64,000 nt of DNA from Ruminiclostridium papyrosolvens DSM 2782. GTDB lineage: Bacteria; Bacillota; Clostridia; Acetivibrionales; DSM-1351. This document shows, piece after piece, positions 24,110 to 32,111 of this stretch. The notes below the pieces were generated by a model. That model was not told where the DNA came from and did no database searches. It saw only the letters and a program-made list of their open reading frames with translations. The translations under genes were made by a program, and so were the position numbers. Numbering within the stretch: position 1 is the stretch's first letter; each line of letters starts with the position of its first letter. The stretch lies in assembly GCF_029318685.1 (NCBI RefSeq), contig NZ_CP119677.1, forward strand, positions 3,897,001 through 3,961,000. The letters are read 5' to 3'.

Positions 24110-25048
24110 TTAGGTTTCTACGGGCTGTTCTTCAAATAGTCTGGAAACAGCTTCGTCATAATCAGATAATCTTTGTGACTTCTTGATTTTTTTTGCGTGT
24201 TTTTCATTATCAGTAAAGACATTTATCATATAGAACCATAACTCTTTCATTTTAAATAAAACATTGCGTTCTCCTGAAAGTATATCTTTATAATCATTAT
24301 ATATTTTGTTGTGGAACTCCTTCAATAAATTCTTTTCCAATTTAGTGCCATTTTTAATTTCATGTACCAGGGCAGGGTTCATTAATAATCCTCTGCCTAG
24401 CATCAGAGTATCTACACTTGGGAAGTCCTCATGAAATTTCACATAATCCTTTGACGTAAAAATATCACCATTATAGCAGACAGTATTTTTACTTAGCCCC
24501 AAGGCATCCTTAAAAATCTGCAAATTGGGCTTATTTTTATAAAAATCCTTTTGTATTCGAGGATGTATAATAAGCTCTTCAACAGGATATTTATTAAATA
24601 TATTTATTAAATCATAAAATTCCTCAGGATGGTCTTTGCCTATTCTGGTTTTAACAGATATTTTGGTCATAGCCTGTGAGAAAATTTCTTCTAAAAAGGC
24701 ATCAAGTTCTTCCTTTTTTGCAAGAAAACCTGAGCCTCTGTTTTTGGAAACTACAGTCCCTGAGGGGCATCCCAAATTGAGATTTATCTCATTGTAACCC
24801 ATACTATTAATTTTTTTTGAAGTGTAAATAAAGTCTTTTGCATTATTAGTAAGCACTTGTGGAACTAAAACCAACCCTTGATTATTTTCAGGCAAAATAT
24901 CTCTTAAGTCTCTGGTCTTAAAGCCATCTATTTGATTTGCGATAATAAAAGGAGAAAAGTATTTGTCCATGCCATCAAAAAGAGCTCTGTGTGCATTTCT
25001 ATAAATATATCCGGTCAGCCCCTCCATTGGTGCAAAATAAAACTTCAT
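24110..25048 (-). CDS. tRNA-dihydrouridine synthase family protein
   Basis: 312 residues. APMEGLTGYIYRNAHR at the N-terminus is the FMN-binding start of the Dus TIM barrel. LNLGCPSGTVVSKNRGSGFL carries the catalytic Cys, VKTRIG and IIHPRIQKDFY hold FMN/RNA-binding residues, and LMLGRGLLMNPALVHEI is the phosphate site. The usual GAD and HGR motifs are altered (RGSGFL, HPR), so it is a divergent member, possibly with a different uridine target. It lies 4 bases after the ribosomal-protection/NYN gene and shares its translation-related theme. Confidence 0.9.
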   Translation of the reverse strand: MKFYFAPMEGLTGYIYRNAHRALFDGMDKYFSPFIIANQIDGFKTRDLRDILPENNQGLVLVPQVLTNNAKDFIYTSKKINSMGYNEINLNLGCPSGTVVSKNRGSGFLAKKEELDAFLEEIFSQAMTKISVKTRIGKDHPEEFYDLINIFNKYPVEELIIHPRIQKDFYKNKPNLQIFKDALGLSKNTVCYNGDIFTSKDYVKFHEDFPSVDTLMLGRGLLMNPALVHEIKNGTKLEKNLLKEFHNKIYNDYKDILSGERNVLFKMKELWFYMINVFTDNEKHAKKIKKSQRLSDYDEAVSRLFEEQPVET

Positions 25049-25051
25049 AGA

Positions 25052-27700
25052 TTAAACATCCTTTTCTTCTTTAATTAATATCTCCATTTGCTGCTTTGCC
25101 TTCTCCGGCAATGCATCCATCAGATAACTGCGGCCCATTCCCTGTATTTCCTGAAACTCCTGTTTTATTCTTCTATTGGCCTCTTCCATATCAATTTTTA
25201 GTTCTCTGGCAGATAACAAGGCACATCCGGCACCTCTCACAATTATCTGCTGCAGACCGTCGGATGTTGCAACTGTTATATTATATTTTTTCTGATTGTC
25301 ATGAGCAAATTTTTCTATATACTGGTCAGCTGTTTGTGCCTCTTTAGTATATACCACATGGATGTTATTATAACTAATTATCTCCTCACGATGCCCTTGA
25401 ACACGGTAAGCATCAAATACCACTATAATCCGGCATTGGCGAATTCCCTGATAGTTGCTGAGCAAATCAAGGAGCTTCATTCTCGCAGCATCTGTATTCT
25501 TATCGGAAAGCTCCTTTAGTTCCGGCCATGCAAATAAAATGTTATAGCCATCCACAAGAAGGTATTCTTCTTTAAATTCTTTCTGTGCGCTAACATAGGA
25601 AGCTTTTTCATAATAACTTTCCTCAGCTGTTTTGCGTCTTCTCCATGCAGATTTTTTACCTTGATTAACATAATAGGTTCTATTGATAATCTGGTCAATC
25701 TCCTCTAAGCTGATAGACAATTCCTGAGAAACTCCATGTCTTTTTTCCTGTTCCTTCAATGAATTATCTTTATTTTTAAGGTAGCTTTGTATGTGCATGT
25801 AATTCTTTACTTCATCCCAAGGGACAGAAAATCCCGTCCCATTTGCACAAAAGACAGAACCTGTAGGATTTGCCATATCTCTTTCGGCGTCATACCCGAT
25901 GTTATCTATAACCTCCTGTGCGTTGTGACAAGGCTCATAACCTTTCACACTGCAAAAAAGTCTGCCTGCTCCTTTGGTATACGCATTTACTTCTTTCTGA
26001 TAATTCCTCATGGTAATAACAGGGGCACTTCCCACAAGTACTGCAGTTTCGCCGTTTGTCTGTGATATACTGCTTACGCCGTGCATTTTCTCAATATCAG
26101 TCATAGCTCTTCCTACCATTTTCTCAGGCAGTTCCAGCTGAAAGGTATAATACGGCTCTAAAAGTATGGATTCTGCTTCCATTAAGCCTTGCCTTACCGC
26201 ACGGTAGGTTGCAGCTCTGAAATCGCCGCCTTCAGTATGCTTATTATGTGCTCTTCCTGAAACAAGAGTAATTTTAACATCGGTAAGGGCTGACCCTGTA
26301 AGCACGCCTTTATGGGTTTTCTCAGCCAGATGGGTTAGAATCAGCCTTTGCCAACTTCTGCTGAGAATATCCTCACTACACTCCAATCCAAACTGCAAAC
26401 CGCCACCCGGCTCTCCCGGCTCCATTAAAAGATGAACTTCCGCATAATGTCTCAGGGGTTCAAAATGTCCTACCCCCTCAACAGTATTCCCGATGGTTTC
26501 CTTATACACAATGCGTCCTGCATCGAAGGATACCGATACTCCAAAACGGCTTTGTATTACACTTTGGAGTATCTCTATCTGTACCTCACCCATAATCTGC
26601 GCATGTATCTCCTGTAATTGCTCATCCCATACAATGTTAAGTTCAGGTTCCTCTTCTTCAATCTGCCGTAACTTTGGAAGCATCATTCTTGGGTCACAGC
26701 CTTCCGGAAGTATAATCCGATAAAACAGCACTGGCTCCAACAGAGGTGAACCTGATGCAGCCTCTATTCCCAAGCCCTCTCCCGGTCTGGTCTGATTAAG
26801 TCCTGTTACTGCACATACCTCTCCTGCCGTGGCTTCACTTGCTGCGTCATATTTCTTCCCGGAATAAATGCGGATTTGGTTCACTTTTTCTTCCCATTTC
26901 CCGTTTGTCAAGAGGTCTTTTACCTTCAGCTTTCCTCCTGTAATCTTCAAATGGGTAAGACGGGTTCCTTGTTCGTCCCTTGTTATTTTAAATATCTTAG
27001 CTCCAAATTCTGCCGGATAGGATGGTATCGTTGAGTACACCCCAATGCCTTGCATTAATTCGTCAATGCCATCCAATTTCAAAGCCGAGCCAAAAAAGCA
27101 TGGAAATACTTTGCGTTCTCTCATAGCTTTACTAATCTGTTGTGTCTCTATATGTCCTGTTTCCAGATAGTTTTCAAGAATTATTTCATCGCACATGGAC
27201 AGCTGCTCGTAAAACTCGGTTGTATCAACCTTGCCAAATTCAATACATCCTTCGCCTAACTGCTTTTTCATATCCTTTATTAATTTTTCTTTATCCGTCC
27301 CAATCTGGTCCATCTTATTTACAAAAATAAAGGCAGGAATATTGTACATTTGCAGTAGCAGCCACAGTGTTTTCGTATGTCCCTGTACCCCATCTGCACC
27401 GCTTATTACCAAAATCGCATAGTCCAATACCTGTAGTGTTCGCTCCATTTCAGCTGAAAAATCCACATGTCCCGGTGTATCCAATAGCGTAATATTTACC
27501 TCGCCTGTCTCAAGCACAGCCTGTTTGGAAAAAATAGTGATTCCTCTGGCTCTTTCCAACTCGTAGGTATCCAAGTACGCATCCTTATTGTCTACCCTTC
27601 CCAATTTACCGATTTTACCGCTAAGATAAAGGATACTCTCTGATAATGTCGTCTTGCCTGCATCAACATGTGCCAATATTCCAATGATTAGTTTTTTCAT
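25052..27700 (-). CDS. Ribosomal-protection translational GTPase fused to Rae1/YacP-like NYN nuclease
   Basis: 882 residues, about 240 longer than TetM/TetO. Residues 1-640 are an EF-G-like ribosomal-protection protein: GTP motifs AHVDAGKTT, DTPGHVDF and NKMD, then domains II-V with KMVGRAMTDIEKMHG. A basic linker (SAWRRRKTAEE) follows. Residues about 712-850 form a NYN/PIN-like domain closely resembling YacP/Rae1: LLVDGYNILFAWPEL, IVVFDAYRVQGHRE, TADQYIEKFA, TVATSDGLQQ and SARELK, with all four acidic residues kept. Rae1 of Bacillus subtilis cuts mRNA in the ribosomal A site. I infer that this protein binds the ribosome like TetM and brings a nuclease to it, in antibiotic or stalling response. 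A simple tetracycline-resistance label would miss the second domain. Confidence 0.9.
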   Translation of the reverse strand: MKKLIIGILAHVDAGKTTLSESILYLSGKIGKLGRVDNKDAYLDTYELERARGITIFSKQAVLETGEVNITLLDTPGHVDFSAEMERTLQVLDYAILVISGADGVQGHTKTLWLLLQMYNIPAFIFVNKMDQIGTDKEKLIKDMKKQLGEGCIEFGKVDTTEFYEQLSMCDEIILENYLETGHIETQQISKAMRERKVFPCFFGSALKLDGIDELMQGIGVYSTIPSYPAEFGAKIFKITRDEQGTRLTHLKITGGKLKVKDLLTNGKWEEKVNQIRIYSGKKYDAASEATAGEVCAVTGLNQTRPGEGLGIEAASGSPLLEPVLFYRIILPEGCDPRMMLPKLRQIEEEEPELNIVWDEQLQEIHAQIMGEVQIEILQSVIQSRFGVSVSFDAGRIVYKETIGNTVEGVGHFEPLRHYAEVHLLMEPGEPGGGLQFGLECSEDILSRSWQRLILTHLAEKTHKGVLTGSALTDVKITLVSGRAHNKHTEGGDFRAATYRAVRQGLMEAESILLEPYYTFQLELPEKMVGRAMTDIEKMHGVSSISQTNGETAVLVGSAPVITMRNYQKEVNAYTKGAGRLFCSVKGYEPCHNAQEVIDNIGYDAERDMANPTGSVFCANGTGFSVPWDEVKNYMHIQSYLKNKDNSLKEQEKRHGVSQELSISLEEIDQIINRTYYVNQGKKSAWRRRKTAEESYYEKASYVSAQKEFKEEYLLVDGYNILFAWPELKELSDKNTDAARMKLLDLLSNYQGIRQCRIIVVFDAYRVQGHREEIISYNNIHVVYTKEAQTADQYIEKFAHDNQKKYNITVATSDGLQQIIVRGAGCALLSARELKIDMEEANRRIKQEFQEIQGMGRSYLMDALPEKAKQQMEILIKEEKDV

Positions 27701-27847
27701 GATTGATTTCCAAATCCTTTAGTCTTTCTATCCGTATATATTTCACGGCCCCTTTGAGCCTTTATATTCAAGCTTTTATTATATGATACCAGTATGATTG
27801 AATTTTTACAATTTAACAAGGTATATAGTTTTTCGTATACCTACAAC

Positions 27848-28522
27848 CTAAAAATGAAACCTTCGGAGCATCTCATTTTTAAAGCCTTTATCGGAAAAAA
27901 TTATCATACCTGAAAAGGTTAAAAATGCATATAATTCTGATGTAGCAGCAGCCCATAATATCTGTGATACGCCAATTACGTATAAAAGCAGTGGTAAAAA
28001 TCCCAACAGGATAAGTGCAATTATGAAACCGACAAATTCCTTCCACAGCATTTTTTTAACAACGACAATCAAGGTTATCAGAAAGGTTGCACCAATGATT
28101 AAAAACGGGAAAATGTAGTTTACCGACCAGCGGCTGCCCCCTTCCAACATATTTAATATCAGCAGCATTCCTGTCAATCCAAGGACTTGTACAATAATTT
28201 TTTGTCCCAAATGTACCTTGGATAAAAAGGTATGCCTTATAAGAAGCCATCCGTAAAGTACACAAGTTATAACATTAAGGCACCACAAAGTATCCGGTGT
28301 GGCAAAAAAATTCGTGAAAACACAAATACTTATAATAACTATTGCAATAAAAGCAGTCAATCTTGAAACAAAACGGTTTGGCTGCCGGGCTTCGGCAACG
28401 GAATAAATAGGATACCAGGTCTTTTCTGCTGTTGTATCCTCCTTTGACAGAGGTCTCTGGCAAAGTGGACACTTCTTATTTGTTGAATAAACTGAAACAC
28501 CGCAGTTTGAGCATTTTTTCAT
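27848..28522 (-). CDS. Zinc-ribbon membrane protein (DUF6320-like)
   Basis: 224 residues from the ATG at 28522, whose ATGA overlaps the stop of the upstream acyltransferase gene. The N-terminal CSNCGVSVYSTNKKCPLCQR (residues 4-23) is a four-cysteine zinc ribbon. Five or six hydrophobic helices follow, from about residue 55 to 215. The pair of this membrane protein with a condensation-domain-like acyltransferase recurs in Firmicutes, as I recall, under the name DUF6320. It may anchor or regulate the acyltransferase. Function not established. Confidence 0.75.
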   Translation of the reverse strand: MKKCSNCGVSVYSTNKKCPLCQRPLSKEDTTAEKTWYPIYSVAEARQPNRFVSRLTAFIAIVIISICVFTNFFATPDTLWCLNVITCVLYGWLLIRHTFLSKVHLGQKIIVQVLGLTGMLLILNMLEGGSRWSVNYIFPFLIIGATFLITLIVVVKKMLWKEFVGFIIALILLGFLPLLLYVIGVSQILWAAATSELYAFLTFSGMIIFSDKGFKNEMLRRFHF

Positions 28523-29805
28523 AGACGTATCCCCCAATTATTACTGACAATCTGCACTTCAAGACCGCTTTGTAATGAAAGCAAATAAAAAAACTCCCGT
28601 ATAATTTCACTTTCCACAATATTTCGCGCAAAAGTAATTACAAGCTGATTATTAACGGAACAGACAGCACAATTAATAGGGCTTTTATTTGTAGGGTAAA
28701 TGGTAGCTTCCATAGCATCAATATGGTGTGCCATACTTTCCGGAAGTTTTACATTTCCAATATTTGTAAGAGTAATGGTTTTAAGGTTCTCTCCAAGATG
28801 ATCAAACCCATAACGTATGGCAAGCTCTTTAATACCTATCGGAACAAGCCTTGAAGCCAGATTCTTTTCAAATTTCATACTTTCTGTTATAGTTTTTTCC
28901 AAATAATTTTTGGAAGTTCTTTCTTTTAACTGATTGGAAACCTCGGCAAGAATCTCTGAGAAAGCAATATCTTCCGTAACTTTCATACCTATATTAACTA
29001 CTGTAAAAAAATTCCGGAGACTTTTAGAGTTAAATATCTTTCGGAGATTTACCGGTATAGTAACCATAATTGGTTTGTGATATTCATCGGGAAGCATACT
29101 GGCATGAATAGCAGCTATAAGCAGAGCGGTAAGATATGCTGTTATTGTAACTCCTCTCTGCTTGGCTATACTGCGAAGTTCCGATGAACTTACTAATCCA
29201 TGTATAACATTATGTCCATAAGGAACAAAACGTGAGCCTTGGATATGATATGCCCTGTATTTTTGTTTTACGGCTTTGTGAGTTGATTCATAATATGTGT
29301 CATAGCTGTCCTTAGCCTCCGACCTGCTGGAAAATGTTTCAGGCAGCAAAATAAGTCCTTCATCATCGCTAACATTTTCTCCAGCCAGATTAAGATATTG
29401 AAACACCAGTGTTTTTAAAAACTCCACTGCTCCTGTGCCATCAGTAAGAGCATGAAATATTTCAACAGATATTTTTTGTCTATGGTACAATACACGCAAT
29501 AGAAATCCATTGTTTTCTGTTACGGTAATAGGTGCACAGGGATAGTTTGTTTCCTCCATAATCAACAATCGATTTTCATTACCACTTAGAAAACGCCAAA
29601 AAACACCATAATTAAGCTTTACAGCCATCATAGGGAACCTTTCCATTACAGTATCCAGTGCTCTTTGTAATATAGGCGGTTCAACCGGGCTATTCAATAT
29701 CATAGACACTCTAAATGTAGATGTATTTTTATTATTAGTAACTGCCGGAAACAATTTTCCGGCATGATCAAGTTTATACCATTTATCCAAAACCCAATTC
29801 CTCAT
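28519..29805 (-). CDS. Condensation/PapA-like acyltransferase
   Basis: 428 residues. EIFHALTDGTGAVEFLKTL around residue 115 is the His-X3-Asp-Gly catalytic motif of the condensation/alcohol-acetyltransferase (PapA, WES/DGAT-like) superfamily; only the second of the usual two His is present, which is normal for stand-alone members. A C-terminal TLTNIGNVKLPESM corresponds to the second half-domain bridge. It probably esterifies an alcohol or transfers an acyl group, perhaps in lipid or glycolipid synthesis. It is coupled to the zinc-ribbon membrane gene and follows a TetR-type gene by 14 bases. Confidence 0.82.
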   Translation of the reverse strand: MRNWVLDKWYKLDHAGKLFPAVTNNKNTSTFRVSMILNSPVEPPILQRALDTVMERFPMMAVKLNYGVFWRFLSGNENRLLIMEETNYPCAPITVTENNGFLLRVLYHRQKISVEIFHALTDGTGAVEFLKTLVFQYLNLAGENVSDDEGLILLPETFSSRSEAKDSYDTYYESTHKAVKQKYRAYHIQGSRFVPYGHNVIHGLVSSSELRSIAKQRGVTITAYLTALLIAAIHASMLPDEYHKPIMVTIPVNLRKIFNSKSLRNFFTVVNIGMKVTEDIAFSEILAEVSNQLKERTSKNYLEKTITESMKFEKNLASRLVPIGIKELAIRYGFDHLGENLKTITLTNIGNVKLPESMAHHIDAMEATIYPTNKSPINCAVCSVNNQLVITFARNIVESEIIREFFYLLSLQSGLEVQIVSNNWGIRL

Positions 29806-29819
29806 TCTTTTGTGATAAT

Positions 29820-30419
29820 TTATTTTAATAAAAAAGTCATAATATCGCTCGTTTCAGGGGCGACGTATTTATCTCCCATAAATAACTTCATATCCGTAAT
29901 TCCCTGGATTACCGAAAAAAACATAAGTGACATTTTATACGAATTACCCTGTTTAAATTCACCCAGCTCTTGACCCTTTTCAATTAATCTTGCAGTATTT
30001 TCGAATAATAATAAATCAGATTTTTTAAATTCTTCCATCAAATTTAAAGCATCTTTCTCTAAAATGCAACGGGTTATCAAAAGAAAATAGTCAGATAAAT
30101 CTTCGCTTGATTGGATATCTTTTAATAAGTTAGCTGTAAACCTAGCAAAAGTTTGGGCGGGAGAAATATTTGAATCCTCAGGGAATCGAACTGCCTTTGA
30201 CATTTCTATTATAGTTTTTTTCAGTATCTCACTAAACAGTTCTTCTTTTGTAGAAAAATGGCAATAAATAAGGCCTGTACTTATACCTGCTGTTTGTGCA
30301 ATATCTTTTACACTGGTCTTAGAAAAACCTTTTCGTGAAAACAGACTAAGACCTGCTTCAATAATCTTATGTTTTGTTGCCAATGACATTTTGTCATTTT
30401 GTTCCTGTGTACGGGCCAT
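29820..30419 (-). CDS. TetR-family transcriptional regulator
   Basis: 199 residues. Helix-turn-helix at residues 14-60: HKIIEAGLSLFSRKGFSKTS, VKDIAQTAGISTGLIYCHF. The C-terminal domain resembles the AcrR-like group. It is the first gene of a three-gene unit with the acyltransferase and zinc-ribbon protein, which it likely represses. The inverted repeat TGAAC-GTAA-GTTCA (30446-30459) lies 27 bases upstream of its start. Confidence 0.9.
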   Translation of the reverse strand: MARTQEQNDKMSLATKHKIIEAGLSLFSRKGFSKTSVKDIAQTAGISTGLIYCHFSTKEELFSEILKKTIIEMSKAVRFPEDSNISPAQTFARFTANLLKDIQSSEDLSDYFLLITRCILEKDALNLMEEFKKSDLLLFENTARLIEKGQELGEFKQGNSYKMSLMFFSVIQGITDMKLFMGDKYVAPETSDIMTFLLK

Positions 30420-30445
30420 ATTTTTTCCTTCTCTGTATAATAAAC

Positions 30446-30459
30446 TGAACGTAAGTTCA
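30446..30459. promoter_or_regulatory. TetR operator candidate
   Basis: TGAAC-GTAA-GTTCA is an inverted repeat with 5-base arms right before the TetR-type gene. Arm length and distance suit a TetR dimer site; its core promoter was not resolved. Confidence 0.55.
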
Positions 30460-30565
30460 TATTATGTCTTTTCTTGTTTTTTGTCAATAATCAGATATAA
30501 CCGACTAAATCTACGGATAAAATAAAAATATCATTATAATTAGCAGAAAAGTTATTAGTACATAT

Positions 30566-30629
30566 AATATGCTCCCTCCTAAGTGACAAGTTTTTATTAT
30601 TTTACTTGTCTACCCTAAGGGAGCATATT
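30566..30629 (-). terminator. Large two-stem hairpin downstream of subtilase gene
   Basis: AATATGCTCCCT (30566-30577) pairs exactly with AGGGAGCATATT (30618-30629). Inside lies a second stem, GACAAGT (30585-30591) with ACTTGTC (30604-30610). It is 31 bases after the stop of the subtilase gene and marks the left border of a G+C-richer block. It may be a terminator or the end of an inserted element. Confidence 0.65.
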
Positions 30630-30659
30630 ATTGTTCAAGCTCATCATTATTGAAACCTG

Positions 30660-32048
30660 TCACATATGTTTTACTCCACCTAATACTAAATCATAAAATT
30701 TAATTAGAGTCACAGCCATCTGAGCTCTGGTAGAACTACCTTGTGGTGATAAAGTCCTGGTACCCGTTCCGCTGATAAGTCCATAAGCATTAGCCCATGC
30801 TAAGGCATCCTTTGCGTAAGGGCTGATTTCACCTTCATCAGAAAATTTACTCAAATTAGTCCGTTTACCTAAATCATAACCGAAAGCGGCGGTGTAACGA
30901 TACAGCATTACCGCCATCTGTTCCCTTGTAATTGTGTCATTGGGGTTTGTGCCGTCAGAAATGCCATTTGCTGATGCCCACAACTGAGCATTCCTATGCT
31001 CAGTCATGGTGCTTTCAGAAAGTTGTAGTCCTTGCAAACTGTAGAGCATCCTCCATAGCATGGCCCGAGTCGCAGGCTGATTCGGAGAAAATTCAACCGT
31101 ACTCGTCCCTTGTAAAAGCCCCAATTTTGCAGCTTTATTCACTCCGTCAAAGTACCATTTTGACGGAACCACATCCCGGAACAGCCAGCCCTGCCGTGCG
31201 TAGACAAGGGCCTTCTCCTTATTCAAAATACCCCAGCCGGAAGCTCTGTCATAGCCCATAGTACCGAAATCTGTGGCAGAGGCATATATTATCTGACGTA
31301 CCTGTTCCGTTGTCAGTTCGGGATATTCCGTCATCAACTTAGCTGCAACGCCTGAAATATATGCTGTGGAATAGCTGGTACCGGTAGCCGGAAGGCTATT
31401 GCCCTTCATGGTAGCTGTTGGTAACTTTTCTCCGGGAGCCAATATATCTACTTCGCCATTAGTGTTTGAGAAGTCTGCCGGAGCACTATTCACTTCATTT
31501 ACCGCACCCACACATAGAGCATTGCTGTATGCACCGGGATAGTAAACGGTGTCGTCTCCGTCATTTCCCGCACTGGAAATGACCAACGCACCCTGTTTCT
31601 CCGCCCATGTCACCGCATCCCGCAGAGCCGGTGTATCGTTCAAAACACCGGAACTTATATTGAGGATTTTACAGTCATAGACCTCCACTGCTTCCCGAAT
31701 AATTTTTGCCAGCAGGGTTCCGTCACCCTTAATGGTGTCACCAGCCTCATTTTTTCCGTAATATACCAGTGGAATCAGAATTGTTTCCGGGCAAATACCC
31801 TTTATATCGGCTGCCTTGCTGCCTACAATGATAGAAGCTATTGCCGTGCCGTGTCCAACTGTGTCGGCAGTGGTTTGATTAGGCAGAATGTAGTTTCGCC
31901 CGGAAGAAATATTTGTCTTAGAGATAGCTGTTTCGGAAATACCTGTATCGATTACGGCCAGCCGTACGGGTTTGAACTTTGCAGCCAAAGCAGGTACGGG
32001 TAATAGTATAACAATCAGTACTGCGACTAAAAATACACGCAGTCTCAT
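30660..32048 (-). CDS. Subtilisin-family (S8) serine protease with SLH domains
   Basis: 462 residues. Signal peptide ends near ALA-AK at residue 23. Residues 25-270 are an S8 peptidase with the triad in AVIDTGI (Asp), GHGTAIASI (His) and GTSYSTAYISGVAAK (Ser), plus the oxyanion Asn in SSAGNDGDD. There is no propeptide of normal length, so it may not self-process. Residues about 285-455 contain three S-layer homology repeats (FRDVVPSKWYFDGVNKAAKL, then QLWASANGISDGTNPNDTIT, then FSDEGEISPYAKDALAWANA) that anchor it to secondary cell-wall polymers. It lies 63 bases downstream of the giant SLH protein and may process it or other surface proteins. Confidence 0.93.
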   Translation of the reverse strand: MRLRVFLVAVLIVILLPVPALAAKFKPVRLAVIDTGISETAISKTNISSGRNYILPNQTTADTVGHGTAIASIIVGSKAADIKGICPETILIPLVYYGKNEAGDTIKGDGTLLAKIIREAVEVYDCKILNISSGVLNDTPALRDAVTWAEKQGALVISSAGNDGDDTVYYPGAYSNALCVGAVNEVNSAPADFSNTNGEVDILAPGEKLPTATMKGNSLPATGTSYSTAYISGVAAKLMTEYPELTTEQVRQIIYASATDFGTMGYDRASGWGILNKEKALVYARQGWLFRDVVPSKWYFDGVNKAAKLGLLQGTSTVEFSPNQPATRAMLWRMLYSLQGLQLSESTMTEHRNAQLWASANGISDGTNPNDTITREQMAVMLYRYTAAFGYDLGKRTNLSKFSDEGEISPYAKDALAWANAYGLISGTGTRTLSPQGSSTRAQMAVTLIKFYDLVLGGVKHM

Positions 32049-32111
32049 GTGCTCACCCTTTCATTGAAGTTACAAAGGGCGGGGTTTCCCCCGCCTCTTT
32101 TTAAAACTTTA

